Shown here: positions 26,881 through 36,198 of the stretch, one piece after another
Layout of the letters: each line of letters begins with the position of its first letter
How positions within the stretch are numbered: the stretch's first letter is position 1
Source: Vibrio hyugaensis
Lineage (GTDB): Bacteria; Pseudomonadota; Gammaproteobacteria; Enterobacterales; Vibrionaceae
DNA length: 64,000 nucleotides
Assembly: GCF_002906655.1 (NCBI RefSeq)
Contig: NZ_CP025795.1
Location: forward strand, 1,922,001 to 1,986,000
Direction: 5' to 3'
The notes under the pieces: model-generated
Told to the model about the DNA's origin: nothing
The model's input: the letters and a program-made list of their open reading frames with translations, nothing else
Database searches by the model: none
Made by a program: the position numbers and the translations under genes

Positions 26881-28254
26881 TTAGAATAACTGCAATACAG
26901 AGTCGAAAAGCTGGTTAGCGGTGCTAATGACTTTCATGTTGGCGTTGTGTGCGTTAGCAAATGTCATCAGGTTCGCCGCTTCTTCATCGCTGTTCACCGC
27001 ACTGACGTTGTCGCGCGCGGCATGCGCTTGTTTGTTCATTGCTGCTTTAGCTTCATAATCCGCTTCTGCTTGGCGGGCTTTGATCGCCGTTTCACCAACC
27101 ATTGCGGTGAACGCATCGTTTAAGCTCAGCGAGCCATAGCCAGTAACTGAAACCGGCTTATTGCTCAGTTGAATTAGGTCATTCAACACATCTGCATTAC
27201 CCGGAGTGCCATCACTGGAGAACGCCAACTCTTCCGCGCTGATATCAGTAATGGTTAGGCTTGCTGCTGGGTTTGCCGGATCGTAGCTAAACAATGGCTT
27301 GCCCGGATTGCCGTTAAGATCTTGCCCTGTCGCCAGCACAGCGTTGTATTCATCCGCCAATGCTTTTGCCATGTCATCCAAAGCGACTTGGTTTGGCTTT
27401 AGCACTTCGGTTTGATAATCGTTAATCGCGCCCAACTTGCCGCCTACCGAATGGTCAATGACAAAGCTTTGCGAGGCGAAATCGACACTCAAATCCGCAA
27501 GATATGGGTCGCTTGGGTCTGGCTTCGCTGTCAGCTGACCGTAATCCGAACCCATTACCAAAGGCTGACCAGAAGCGAGTGTCACCTGCATGCTGCCGTC
27601 TGGTTGGTCGGTAGTTTTGATTTCAACGATTTGAGAAAGCTCGCCAATCAACACATCGCGAGTGTCCATCAATTGAGCCGGATTGCCGCCCGTGCCTTGC
27701 ATCTCTACGATCTGCTTGTTCACATCCGCAATGTTCGCCATCAAGCTATTGGCATGGTTCAACGCCGCAGTGCGCTGGTCACTCATGTCTTTATGCTGAT
27801 TGTGAAGAGACTCTGTTAACGTATTGAATCGGCGCGCCAACGCTTCCGATTCATTAATGATCTGCTGACGGTATGGGATTGATTCTGGTTTTACTGTGGC
27901 ATCATTAAGCGCAGCATTGAGGGAATCTAACCCCGCAGAAACACTGAATCCATCCGCGCCAAGCGTATTCTCGAGCTGGCTCATTGCGGTGGTATAACCC
28001 GCTGAATAAGCCGCTAAACTGTTGGTGGACCACGTTTGCTTCACCAAGAACTGGTCTGTGACACGGCGAATGCTCGTCACTTCAACGCCCATGCCTGGGC
28101 TGAGCTTGTTGTACTTACCGTCACCGACAGACGCGGTTAGCGCTTGTTGTCGGCTGTATCCCGGCGTGTTGATGTTTGCCACGTTTTGCGCGGTCACATC
28201 CAACGCCACACGGTTCGCGTTTAAGCCTGAAAGGGCGATATTAACAAGGTTCAT
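26881..28254 (-). CDS. flgK: lateral flagellar hook-associated protein FlgK
   Basis: A 457-residue HAP1 with the rod/hook-family N-terminal motif (ALDVTAQNVANINTPGYSRQ, about 17-36) and a C-terminal heptad region ending in NANMKVISTANQLFDSVLQLF. It sits between hook and FlgL. It is shorter than the polar or enteric FlgK (about 550-620), as expected for a lateral system. It abuts flgJ without a gap. Confidence 0.94.
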   Translation of the reverse strand: MNLVNIALSGLNANRVALDVTAQNVANINTPGYSRQQALTASVGDGKYNKLSPGMGVEVTSIRRVTDQFLVKQTWSTNSLAAYSAGYTTAMSQLENTLGADGFSVSAGLDSLNAALNDATVKPESIPYRQQIINESEALARRFNTLTESLHNQHKDMSDQRTAALNHANSLMANIADVNKQIVEMQGTGGNPAQLMDTRDVLIGELSQIVEIKTTDQPDGSMQVTLASGQPLVMGSDYGQLTAKPDPSDPYLADLSVDFASQSFVIDHSVGGKLGAINDYQTEVLKPNQVALDDMAKALADEYNAVLATGQDLNGNPGKPLFSYDPANPAASLTITDISAEELAFSSDGTPGNADVLNDLIQLSNKPVSVTGYGSLSLNDAFTAMVGETAIKARQAEADYEAKAAMNKQAHAARDNVSAVNSDEEAANLMTFANAHNANMKVISTANQLFDSVLQLF

Positions 28255-28803
28255 TTACAGCTCCATTTTCCTGATCAGCGGCTGAGTAAACGCGGTCGTC
28301 ATTCCGGCTTCACCGAGCACTTGTTTAACAGAGGCGACCGCTTGCAGCGTGGGATTAACTGCGTCGGTCTTCATCGCGATTTCATCGTTTTCAAGTTGTG
28401 ACGTGCGTTCAAGGCTGACCACTTTTCCATCGTTCGCCGGAGACACATTACGTGATTGGTCGAACGCCACTTCGCGCATTGAAGGGCTAAGTTGCTGGAT
28501 CAGCATATTGGCGATGCCGGAGTTCTGTTTTTTCGCCAACTCCATCGCTAACTGCCCATCGTACATATCGCGAAACACGCCTTGTTGTTGGCTGGCAAAC
28601 GGGCTGTCTTTGTCGGCCAATACATCACTGCTGCTGCGCATTTGGCGTAGCACCATTTGTAGGAACATCGCCTCGAATTGACCCGCAACCACTTCAAGAG
28701 CACCTTCTTGATCGCGGCTTTTCTTGATGCTCGCTAGGGCGCTGTTGTCGTGATACATCATGGTATTGATTTGTGCTTGATCGCCGCTTGTATCTAACTT
28801 CAT
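28255..28803 (-). CDS. flgJ: truncated-type FlgJ, rod-scaffold domain only
   Basis: A 182-residue protein with the FlgJ N-terminal rod domain (VVAGQFEAMFLQMVLRQMRS, then QGVFRDMYDGQLAMELAKK and GIANMLIQQL). Enteric FlgJ has about 310 residues with a C-terminal peptidoglycan hydrolase domain; that half is wholly absent here. No frameshift is visible, since the next gene starts directly after the stop. A separate lytic transglycosylase gene at 36921-37664 could replace the missing activity. Confidence 0.92.
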   Translation of the reverse strand: MKLDTSGDQAQINTMMYHDNSALASIKKSRDQEGALEVVAGQFEAMFLQMVLRQMRSSSDVLADKDSPFASQQQGVFRDMYDGQLAMELAKKQNSGIANMLIQQLSPSMREVAFDQSRNVSPANDGKVVSLERTSQLENDEIAMKTDAVNPTLQAVASVKQVLGEAGMTTAFTQPLIRKMEL

Positions 28804-28813
28804 CGCTAACTCC

Positions 28814-29935
28814 TTAAATCACCACAAGCTCAGCATTCAGCGCGCCCGCTTCGTTCAATGCTTGCAGAATCGACATCAGATCCGTTGGCGTTGCACCCAA
28901 GCTGTTTACGGCATTGACGATGGTGTTCAGTTCCGTACCCGGAGGCCAAATCACCATTTGCGCTTGCTCTTCGTTTACTTCGATTTGGGTTTGATCCACG
29001 ACTTTGGTTTCACCATCAGCAAACGCGTTCGGTTGGCTGACTTGTTGAGACTCGGAGATTCGAACAGTCAGGTTGCCGTGGCTTACTGCCGCTTCACCAA
29101 CCTTAACGTTCTTACCAATTACCACCGTACCCGTACGTGAGTTGAAGACGATTCGAGCTGGTTTGCGACCTTCTTCCACGCTCATTTCTTCCAACATCGA
29201 CATCATGGTGACACGCTGTTGGGTGTCCATTGGTGCACGCATTTCGACACGCGCTTTGTTGATCGCTTTCGCTACGTTTGGACCAAAGGTATTGTTGATT
29301 TCACGGGCAATGTTTTTCGCCGTGGTGAAGCTAGGTTTACGCAGGTTCAGAGTAATTTCATCGCGTTGGTTAAAGTCGGTTTCGATTTCTCGCTCTAACG
29401 TAGCTCCGTTTGGAATGCGACCCGCGGTTGGTGTGTTTACTTCTACTTTAGAGCCGCTTCTGCCTTCGGCTGACAAACCGCCAACAACCACGCTACCTTG
29501 AGCAATGGCATACACTTCACCATCGATACCGCGCAGTGGCGTCAGCAGTAACGTGCCGCCACGTAAACTTTTCGCATCACCGATAGAAGAAACCACTACA
29601 TCCAATGTCTGCCCCGGTCCCGCCATTGGGTCAACGGATGCGGTAACACTTACGGACGCAACGTTACGTAATTTTGGGTTCATGCTGTCATCAATCTGAA
29701 CACCAAATTGGCGCAGCATGTTGGTTATCGATTGGGCGGTGAATTTCACTTGGTTACGGTCGCCTTGACCGGCCAAGCCCACTACTAAACCGTAACCGAC
29801 CAATTGGTTTTCTCGGATGCCCTGCACATCCACCAAGTCCATGATCGGAATTTCCACTTCAGCTTGTGAAGTGGCAGGAAGTCCCAAGGTCAGAGCCAAT
29901 AGGAAAGAAGTAAAGAATGCGTTGATTGGCTTCAT
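28814..29935 (-). CDS. flgI: lateral flagellar P-ring protein FlgI
   Basis: A 373-residue protein starting MKPINAFFTSFLLALTLG at 29935, with a signal peptide cut after ATSQA. It contains the FlgI hallmark IMDLVDVQGIRENQLVGYGLV and GQGDRNQVKFTAQSITNML. It forms the periplasmic ring around the rod. Its ATG overlaps the flgH stop (TAATG), which implies translational coupling. An in-frame ATG upstream at 29977 lies within flgH and is rejected. Confidence 0.94.
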   Translation of the reverse strand: MKPINAFFTSFLLALTLGLPATSQAEVEIPIMDLVDVQGIRENQLVGYGLVVGLAGQGDRNQVKFTAQSITNMLRQFGVQIDDSMNPKLRNVASVSVTASVDPMAGPGQTLDVVVSSIGDAKSLRGGTLLLTPLRGIDGEVYAIAQGSVVVGGLSAEGRSGSKVEVNTPTAGRIPNGATLEREIETDFNQRDEITLNLRKPSFTTAKNIAREINNTFGPNVAKAINKARVEMRAPMDTQQRVTMMSMLEEMSVEEGRKPARIVFNSRTGTVVIGKNVKVGEAAVSHGNLTVRISESQQVSQPNAFADGETKVVDQTQIEVNEEQAQMVIWPPGTELNTIVNAVNSLGATPTDLMSILQALNEAGALNAELVVI

Positions 29936-30606
29936 TAGAATGGTACCCATGGGCTGTTGAAGAACTGAGTCAGCCACCCGGCTGCGTTGCTGTCGGCTAA
30001 TGCGCCACGACCAGCGTAGGTAATGCGAGCATCCGCAATACGTTGAGAAGACACTTGGTTGCTGCGGTTGATATCATCAACACGCACAATGCCCGTTAGG
30101 CGAATAAACTCGTCGCCTTGGTTGAGTCGGAGCCACTTTTCACCGCTAATGCGAAGCACGCCATTTGGCAGTACCTCATGCACCGTCACGGTGATCGCCC
30201 CTTGTAACTTGTTGCCTTGCGAGCTGGATGCACTGCCATCGAAGTTACGGCTACCATCAATACTCACCCCCAACTCATCAATGGTTTTGGTGCCAATGGT
30301 TGGCGTAGCAAAGTCGACGGTAGAGCTTTTACCAAACTGGGTGCCCGCTTTCTTGCTGGACTCGGTCTCTTCAGAAAGCTGCACAGTCAAGACATCGCCC
30401 ACGCGGTAAGCGCGACGGTCTTGGAATAACGTCATGGTGTATTGGTGACGATAAAGGCTGCCGGATTTGGCTTCTGGCAAGGTGTAATCCAGCACTGGCG
30501 GCGCGTATTCCTCTGTGTTTGGCTCAGGTGGAATAAACTCCTGACGCCCTGCACATCCCACCAGCAACACGACGGCAACTGCCCAACTCTTCGAAAGCCA
30601 TTTCAT
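29935..30606 (-). CDS. flgH: lateral flagellar L-ring lipoprotein FlgH
   Basis: A 223-residue protein from ATG 30606, which has AAGGA 7 nt upstream; in-frame ATGs at 30630 and 30621 lack one. The lipobox is LLVGCAG. The FlgH core is seen as SLYRHQYTMTLFQDRRAYRVGD and NGVLRISGEKWLRLNQGDEF, ending DSNAAGWLTQFFNSPWVPF. It forms the ring in the outer membrane. Confidence 0.93.
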   Translation of the reverse strand: MKWLSKSWAVAVVLLVGCAGRQEFIPPEPNTEEYAPPVLDYTLPEAKSGSLYRHQYTMTLFQDRRAYRVGDVLTVQLSEETESSKKAGTQFGKSSTVDFATPTIGTKTIDELGVSIDGSRNFDGSASSSQGNKLQGAITVTVHEVLPNGVLRISGEKWLRLNQGDEFIRLTGIVRVDDINRSNQVSSQRIADARITYAGRGALADSNAAGWLTQFFNSPWVPF

Positions 30607-30638
30607 TGCTTTTTCCTTCATCATCACCAATTTCTTAC

Positions 30639-31424
30639 TTACATCGATTGCGCGACAAACTTCAGCATGTCGTCTGCGGCAGAAACCACTTTGGCGTTCA
30701 TCTCATACGCGCGTTGAGTGATGATCATGTCGACCATCTCTTCCACTACCTGCACGTTTGAGCCTTCTAAAGCGCCCTGTTTGATGCTGCCCGCACCGTC
30801 TTCGCCTGCAATTAATTCATCCGCAGGACCACTTGCTTCTGTCTCACGGAACAAGTTACCGCCAACGGCTTCTAGACCGGCTGGGTTGATGAACTTCGCC
30901 AGCGTGATTTGACCCAGTTGCTGCGGCGTTGGGTCGTCAGCCGATGTGGTTGTTACCGTGCCATCCACACCCACAGAGAACGAAATCGCGTTGTCTGGGA
31001 TTTGAATTTGTGGCTCTAGTGGCAAACCTTGGCTGTTGACCATCAAACCCTCTGAGTTGATGTGGAACTGACCATTACGCGTGTACATGATCTGACCGTC
31101 AGAGTTTTCGATTTGGAAGAAGCCTTGCCCCATCACCGCTAAATCCAACTCTTGAGTGGTATTTTGTGTGTTGCCTTGAGTGAAGACTTTCTGCGTACCG
31201 ACTACGCGAACACCGGAACCAAGCTGAACACCGCTTGGCAGTTCATTCACTTGGTCGACTTGCGCGCCCGGCTGACGCTGAATGCTGTAAAACAAGTCTT
31301 CAAACACCACGCGGTCACGCTTAAAGCCGACCGTGTTAACGTTCGCTAGGTTGTTAGAGATGGCAGTCATTTTGGTATCTTGAGCTGCCATGCCCGTTTT
31401 ACTTACCCATAATGCTGAATGCAT
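30639..31424 (-). CDS. flgG: lateral flagellar distal rod protein FlgG
   Basis: A 261-residue protein with the rod-family motif ISNNLANVNTVGFKRDRVVF (about 24-43) and C-terminal ALEGSNVQVVEEMVDMIITQ followed by RAYEMNAKVVSAAD. Length matches FlgG. Upstream of it lies the MITE-like repeat (31456-31722), which separates it from flgF. Confidence 0.94.
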   Translation of the reverse strand: MHSALWVSKTGMAAQDTKMTAISNNLANVNTVGFKRDRVVFEDLFYSIQRQPGAQVDQVNELPSGVQLGSGVRVVGTQKVFTQGNTQNTTQELDLAVMGQGFFQIENSDGQIMYTRNGQFHINSEGLMVNSQGLPLEPQIQIPDNAISFSVGVDGTVTTTSADDPTPQQLGQITLAKFINPAGLEAVGGNLFRETEASGPADELIAGEDGAGSIKQGALEGSNVQVVEEMVDMIITQRAYEMNAKVVSAADDMLKFVAQSM

Positions 31425-31455
31425 TGGTTATCTCCTTTGGACGAGAATTCCTTTA

Positions 31456-31722
31456 TATACCCAAGTGACTTCAAGATGCAGGATTCAGAGCGCTGTCATT
31501 GATTCGAGATCAAGGAAAACAACGCAGTGTAATAGCCAGCTCTTTCCAAGTTGTTTGACGCAGAAGTCGGGTCAATGACACGCTCCCGAAGGGCGAGTTG
31601 TCTTGGCTTGTATACTTTGTTGCCGATTCTTGATTTAGGCCCACTAGACCTTTAAATCGCCGCCGCGTCTACAAACCAAGTCATTCTCGCTGAACCTAGC
31701 ATCTTGAGGTTACTTGGGTATA
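31456..31722. repeat. MITE-like intergenic repeat, copy 2
   Basis: A 267-bp element with terminal inverted repeats (TATACCCAAGTGACTTCAAG ... CTTGAGGTTACTTGGGTATA). It is a close relative of copy 1 at 2602-2883. It fills the gap between flgF and flgG in the flagellar operon, and its right end lies 7 nt beyond the flgF stop. Confidence 0.92.
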
Positions 31723-31728
31723 AAGGGG

Positions 31729-32460
31729 TTATCTCGCCGCCATCAATTTGTTTCCGGCTTGCGCCAAGGTTTCTGCGGTTTTCATCATGCGGACTTGCAT
31801 TTCGAAGTTACGTGTCAACGACATCACGCTCAGCAACTCATCAATGGCAGACACGTTACTGCCCTCAATGTGCTCTGGAGAAAGCTGCACGGTTTCATCC
31901 GCTGGGAAAGGCACACCATCTACGCTATGTAGCAAGCTGTCGCTCTCTTTTTGCAGTTGGTTGATTGGTGGTTTCACCATCTTCAAGGTGCCCACTTCCA
32001 CTTCTGCACCACCACCCGGAGGAATCACAGAAACGCGGCCACGTTCACTGATTTCAATCTTCTGAAAATCAGGCACAACGATTGGTCCGTTTTCACCGAC
32101 AACAGGGAAACCATTGATGCTCATTGCGCCAAAGGTATCGACTTTGATGTTGCCCGCTCGGGTGTAAGCTTCATTGCCAATTGGCGTTTCGACGGTGAGG
32201 TAGCCCTCGCCCATGATCGCCACGTCCAGAGGACGACCGGTTTTCATGATGTCGCCAGAATCAAAACGCGTTGCGGCTGAGTTGGTCACCACCATGGTGC
32301 GGCCATCAAAGCCAGCACCTTGTAGCTCAACGCTACGAACGCGTTCCATATCGGCACGGAAACCTGCGGTGTCAGCGTTCGATAAGTTGTTCGAACGTAC
32401 GTGCTGAGCTTTGAGAACTCGACTCGCACCCGACGTGGCAGTAAATAACAAGCTATCCAT
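31729..32460 (-). CDS. flgF: lateral flagellar proximal rod protein FlgF
   Basis: A 243-residue protein with VRSNNLSNADTAGFRADMER near residues 22-41 and a C-terminal HIEGSNVSAIDELLSVMSLT region. These are the rod/hook-family N- and C-motifs, and the size and gene position fit FlgF. Confidence 0.93.
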   Translation of the reverse strand: MDSLLFTATSGASRVLKAQHVRSNNLSNADTAGFRADMERVRSVELQGAGFDGRTMVVTNSAATRFDSGDIMKTGRPLDVAIMGEGYLTVETPIGNEAYTRAGNIKVDTFGAMSINGFPVVGENGPIVVPDFQKIEISERGRVSVIPPGGGAEVEVGTLKMVKPPINQLQKESDSLLHSVDGVPFPADETVQLSPEHIEGSNVSAIDELLSVMSLTRNFEMQVRMMKTAETLAQAGNKLMAAR

Positions 32461-32472
32461 GCGACTCTCCCA

Positions 32473-33672
32473 TTACACCGCGTTGAACAGAGCTTGAGTT
32501 AGCTTGTCGTTGGTCGAAATGGTTTTCGCATTCGCTTGGTAGTTACGCTGCGCCGTCATAAGCGCAACCAACTCGCTGGTTAAGTCAACATTAGAGCCTT
32601 CTAGCGCACCCGGTGTTAAGTCACCCAATGTGCCCGTACCCGGAACACCCATAATTGGCGCGCCTGAGCTAAAGCTTTGTGTCCAAGCCGTGCCGCTCAC
32701 TTTCGATAGACCTTGCGTGTTAGCAAAATCCGCAAGCACAACCTGACCTTGCAGCTGAGACTGACCATTGGTGTAAGTCGCGTAAACCATGCCGTTGTCT
32801 TCCACTCGAACGCCCGCAAGCTCACCAGAGGTGTAACCGTTCGGGTTGTTGGTGCTCACGCCAAACGCAGCGCCAAACTGAGTGCTGCCGTTCAAGCTGA
32901 TATCAATGCTCATTGCGTTTGCGCCCGCTGCTGGGAATGCAACGTTGAAAGAACCTGTTGGAGAAGCTAGCGTGCCGTCAGTATTGAACTGAACCGTTTG
33001 AGACGTTGCTGGCGTCGTTGGTGCACCGTCGACTTCCACGTTCACTTGCCATTCGTTATCTGATGTCTTCGTGAAGTACTGAGTGACTGTGTGCGAGTTG
33101 CCAAGTGAGTCGTACACCTTAGTGGTGTAAGAAGAGTTGAATGAGTTTGGATCGGAAGAATCGAATGGGTAAATCGCTTGGTCGACTGCCGTTGCGCTTG
33201 CGTCGAAGTTCGCCACAAAGTCCAGATTGTCGGTCGCTTTTGCGTTAAGTGAAGACGTCGAAACTTTGATATCACCAACAGAGCCAGTTTGAAGGTTCGC
33301 ATTGTTGTCTACGCTGTAACCTTGCAACTTGGCACCGTTATTTGCGGTCACAAAGTTGTTCTTATCAGTGCCAAACACACCTGCGCGAGTGTAAAGCATC
33401 TGCCCCATGTGATCTTTCGTCACGAAGAAGCCGCTGCCGTTGATCGCCAAGTCCATTGCACGGCCTGTGCCTGTCACCGAACCATTTTTATCGAAGTTCT
33501 GAGAAATCGACGCCACTTCTACGCCGCCCGGTTGCATACCGTTGTAAACCGCTGCAAATTCTGTGCGTCCACCTTTAAAGCCGTACGTTGATGCGTTGGC
33601 AATGTTGTGGCTGATGGTGTTTAACTCTGTGTTGGTCGCGTCCAGACCACTAAGTGCGATGTTAAAACTCAT
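32473..33672 (-). CDS. flgE: lateral flagellar hook protein FlgE
   Basis: A 399-residue protein with the N-terminal ISHNIANASTYGFKGGRTEF (about 22-41) and C-terminal ALEGSNVDLTSELVALMTAQ followed by RNYQANAKTISTNDKL. The middle D1/D2 part is Ser/Thr/Asn-rich, as is normal for the exposed hook surface. It polymerises into the hook. It is 26 nt after flgD. Confidence 0.94.
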   Translation of the reverse strand: MSFNIALSGLDATNTELNTISHNIANASTYGFKGGRTEFAAVYNGMQPGGVEVASISQNFDKNGSVTGTGRAMDLAINGSGFFVTKDHMGQMLYTRAGVFGTDKNNFVTANNGAKLQGYSVDNNANLQTGSVGDIKVSTSSLNAKATDNLDFVANFDASATAVDQAIYPFDSSDPNSFNSSYTTKVYDSLGNSHTVTQYFTKTSDNEWQVNVEVDGAPTTPATSQTVQFNTDGTLASPTGSFNVAFPAAGANAMSIDISLNGSTQFGAAFGVSTNNPNGYTSGELAGVRVEDNGMVYATYTNGQSQLQGQVVLADFANTQGLSKVSGTAWTQSFSSGAPIMGVPGTGTLGDLTPGALEGSNVDLTSELVALMTAQRNYQANAKTISTNDKLTQALFNAV

Positions 33673-33698
33673 AAATAACCTCTGATTTCCTTATTTGG

Positions 33699-34385
33699 TT
33701 AAGCACCAAACTGAGTGATTTGATAGAAAGGGACGTTGCCAACGCCTTGAACATTGACCAGTGCTGCGCCACCTGAGCTAGGAATTCGTACCTGCTCAAC
33801 CGTGCCTGCCAGCAAAACATTTGGGCTCTTTTGCCCTTCTTGAACTTCCACCGCAACGGTGTATTTACCCGGTTTCAAACCAAGCTCTTCTGGATTGATC
33901 GAGAACTCGACGTCACCCGCACCGTGTGCACCTAAAGGCACTTTGGTTGATTGGCCGAACTCATCTTTGACGACTAATGTCACTTGGTTCGAACCGTGTT
34001 CAAGCTCGACCTTGCCACTTTGCACGCCTTCACCAAGTTCAAACTCGTTTGAAGAGACGTACACGGTTTGACCAACCAAACCAGCCGTTGAAAGCACCTG
34101 CATGTTGTCGAGCAATACCATGCTGTTTTGCATCAGCATCGACATGTTTTCAGTACTTTGAACTTGCGAAAATTGCGCTAGCTGGCTGACATACTCAGTG
34201 CCATCAAGCGGGTTAAGTGGATCTTGGTTTTGAATTTGCGCCACCATGAGCGAGATAAACTCGTTTTGCAGTGACGTTGCGCTGTTCATATCCGATGGGT
34301 TCGCTGAAATGCCGCCAGTATCACCACTAGCGGTAGTTGCGACTGGTGCGTCAGAAGAGAGCGCGGTGTATTGTGCGAGACTCAT
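33699..34385 (-). CDS. flgD: lateral flagellar hook-capping protein FlgD
   Basis: A 228-residue protein with the FlgD N-terminal cap motif (FISLMVAQIQNQDPLNPLDG near 44-63, then EYVSQLAQFSQVQSTENM) and a C-terminal FLN/tudor-like part (GKYTVAVEVQEGQKS). It caps the growing hook. Its ATG overlaps the flgC stop by one base, so translation is likely coupled. Confidence 0.94.
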   Translation of the reverse strand: MSLAQYTALSSDAPVATTASGDTGGISANPSDMNSATSLQNEFISLMVAQIQNQDPLNPLDGTEYVSQLAQFSQVQSTENMSMLMQNSMVLLDNMQVLSTAGLVGQTVYVSSNEFELGEGVQSGKVELEHGSNQVTLVVKDEFGQSTKVPLGAHGAGDVEFSINPEELGLKPGKYTVAVEVQEGQKSPNVLLAGTVEQVRIPSSGGAALVNVQGVGNVPFYQITQFGA

Positions 34386-34819
34386 TAATTGCCCTGCCCT
34401 AGTCGAAGCAGACCTTGCTGCATGCTTTTCACATTCGTCAGCACTTCCACGTTAGTTTCAAAGCTGCGCGTTGCGGACATCATGTCGGCCATCTCTGACA
34501 CCACATCAATGTCTGGGTAGTACACGTAGCCTTCGTCGTTCGCTAACGGGTTGTTGGGTTCGAAGCGCTTTTCTGCCTGACCTGCGTTTTGCACCACATC
34601 TACAATGCGCACTTCCGCATTCGGATAAACACCGTTTTCCGTCGCCATCTGCGTTTTCTGATACACAGTGGCAAACACAGGTTTGAGTGCTTTGTAGGCA
34701 TCATCCGGATTGGCAGACACCGCATCTGCGTTGGCAAGGTTACTGGCTACCGTGTTCAGGCGAACGGTTTGCGCCGTCATCGCCGAGCCAGTGATCGAAT
34801 AGATATCAGTAAATGACAT
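34385..34819 (-). CDS. flgC: lateral flagellar proximal rod protein FlgC
   Basis: A 144-residue protein with TVASNLANADAVSANPDDAY near residues 23-42 and C-terminal MADMMSATRSFETNVEVLTN. This is the small rod protein pattern. It begins 2 nt after flgB. Confidence 0.94.
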   Translation of the reverse strand: MSFTDIYSITGSAMTAQTVRLNTVASNLANADAVSANPDDAYKALKPVFATVYQKTQMATENGVYPNAEVRIVDVVQNAGQAEKRFEPNNPLANDEGYVYYPDIDVVSEMADMMSATRSFETNVEVLTNVKSMQQGLLRLGQGN

Positions 34820-34821
34820 GT

Positions 34822-35184
34822 TTAACGTCCCTCAATCACTTTCGCCAAGCCACTGAATTTCATGTTGAGAAACGTCAGGCTAGTTTGAAAGTCCATGTTA
34901 TTTTGTGTGAACTTGGCTTGTTCAACGCCCAATTCCACAGTGTTGCCGTCTTTGCTGTTTTGGTAAGGCACCGAATATTGCGCCTCAACCTGAAACTTCG
35001 GCACCGGTTTGTTCACACTGCCCGCTGACATTTGGTTCATCACGGTGGTGAAACTTAGGTCCTTTGCCAAGTACCCTGGGGTATCAACATTTGCTAGGTT
35101 ACTGGCGAGGACTTTGGTACGCTGAACGCGAAAATTGAGTGCCTCTGGATGTACACCTAACGCATTTTCGAATGTGATCGCCAT
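34822..35184 (-). CDS. flgB: lateral flagellar proximal rod protein FlgB
   Basis: A 120-residue protein, the first gene of the leftward operon, with VLASNLANVDTPGYLAKDLS near 26-45 and a C-terminal MDFQTSLTFLNMKFSGLAKV. A sigma-54 type promoter lies 41-56 nt upstream of its start. It heads a run of twelve genes on this strand. Confidence 0.94.
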   Translation of the reverse strand: MAITFENALGVHPEALNFRVQRTKVLASNLANVDTPGYLAKDLSFTTVMNQMSAGSVNKPVPKFQVEAQYSVPYQNSKDGNTVELGVEQAKFTQNNMDFQTSLTFLNMKFSGLAKVIEGR

Positions 35185-35224
35185 GCATCTTTCCTTAAAG
35201 TCGGCTCGAATACGCCAAGATCAA

Positions 35225-35240
35225 AACAAGATGCATGCCA
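35225..35240 (-). promoter_or_regulatory. sigma-54 promoter of the flgB operon
   Basis: The - strand reads TGGCATGCATCTTGTT; the consensus is TGGCAYG-N4-TTGCW. The invariant GG at -24 is kept, the spacing is exact, and the single -12 departure is TTGT for TTGC. Location upstream of flgB fits known LafK/sigma-54 control of early lateral flagellar genes in V. parahaemolyticus. Confidence 0.75.
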
Positions 35241-35262
35241 TAAAATTTAGTTATATATATCA

Positions 35263-36060
35263 ATGAATTACAAACAAGGAAGGAAGCCTCGCTTCCGGTT
35301 TACGGAAACCATTCAAACCAAGGGGAAAGGTCGATTTTCCTCAATCATGCTGCTTTGCGGTTTGGCTTTGAGTGCAAGCTCAGTCAGTGCTTTAGCGAAT
35401 GAGAAAAACCTAACCGCAGACGAGTTAAAAGCCATTGTCGGCGAGCAGTTTGAGCAAGAAGTGGCGCAAGTAGCACACTCACGTCAATGGGGAAACTACC
35501 AACTCGATTATCAAATATGGGTGCCAAGCTCTGCCAATCATCTACCGGTTTGTGACGCACCTTTGGCAATCACAGGACGCGATAATCGCCCGTTGCCTGT
35601 TGGCAATTTAAAACGTGCTGTCAGTTGTGAGGCGGTGAGCTCTCCATGGCGCATCAATGTCACAATCAAATCGGCGGTGACACTTCCTGTTTTGGTCGCC
35701 ACCAGCACAATTGACCGCAACGAAACCCTCTCAGCCTCAAACTTAAAATCAGAAACACGCACGATTTCACGCCAAGACGATTTCTACACGAAAGCAAACC
35801 AAGCCATTGGACTTGTGACCACCCGCCGCATTCGAGCAGGTCAAATCATTGACCCAACCAACTTAAGCTCTCCACCGCTGATCGAGAAAGGCAACGAAGT
35901 GATCATCATCGCCAGCAAAGATGGATTTAGTGCCAGCACCAAGGGGGTCGCTTTAGAACAAGGTAAGAAAGGTCAGCAGATTGAGGTAGAAAACACCAGT
36001 TCTGGCAAGGTGATACGCGCTGTTGTAACGGGGCTCAATCAGGTGCATACCCAATTTTGA
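35263..36060 (+). CDS. flgA: lateral flagellar P-ring chaperone FlgA
   Basis: A 265-residue exported protein. The signal peptide is best seen from ATG 35347 (MLLCGLALSASSVSALAN), so the start at 35263, which has no ribosome binding site, may be too long. A SAF-like C-terminal domain (RNETLSASNLK, RRIRAGQIIDPTNLSSPPLI, then GKVIRAVVTGLNQVHTQF) is typical of FlgA, which helps FlgI assemble in the periplasm. It diverges from flgB with a 78-nt shared promoter region. Confidence 0.9.
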   Translation: MNYKQGRKPRFRFTETIQTKGKGRFSSIMLLCGLALSASSVSALANEKNLTADELKAIVGEQFEQEVAQVAHSRQWGNYQLDYQIWVPSSANHLPVCDAPLAITGRDNRPLPVGNLKRAVSCEAVSSPWRINVTIKSAVTLPVLVATSTIDRNETLSASNLKSETRTISRQDDFYTKANQAIGLVTTRRIRAGQIIDPTNLSSPPLIEKGNEVIIIASKDGFSASTKGVALEQGKKGQQIEVENTSSGKVIRAVVTGLNQVHTQF

Positions 36061-36198
36061 TTTTGGACTCAGGTTATCATTTTTCGATTTAGGCACTCGT
36101 CAGCGCAGGTGAACTTCGAGTACAAAAAATAAATATTTAATGTTCATCACACCCTAGTCGCCTATTCGATTTAGAACATGATGATTGAGGACAACAGC

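Noticed and set aside
29073..29501. 142-residue + strand frame
   Set aside because: Antisense to flgI, which is certain; the composition is that of a shadow frame.
36093..36112. Possible sigma-54 site (AGGCACTCGTCAGCGCAG) upstream of flgM
   Set aside because: The spacing between the GG and GC elements is not the required 10 nt, and the -12 box is poor.
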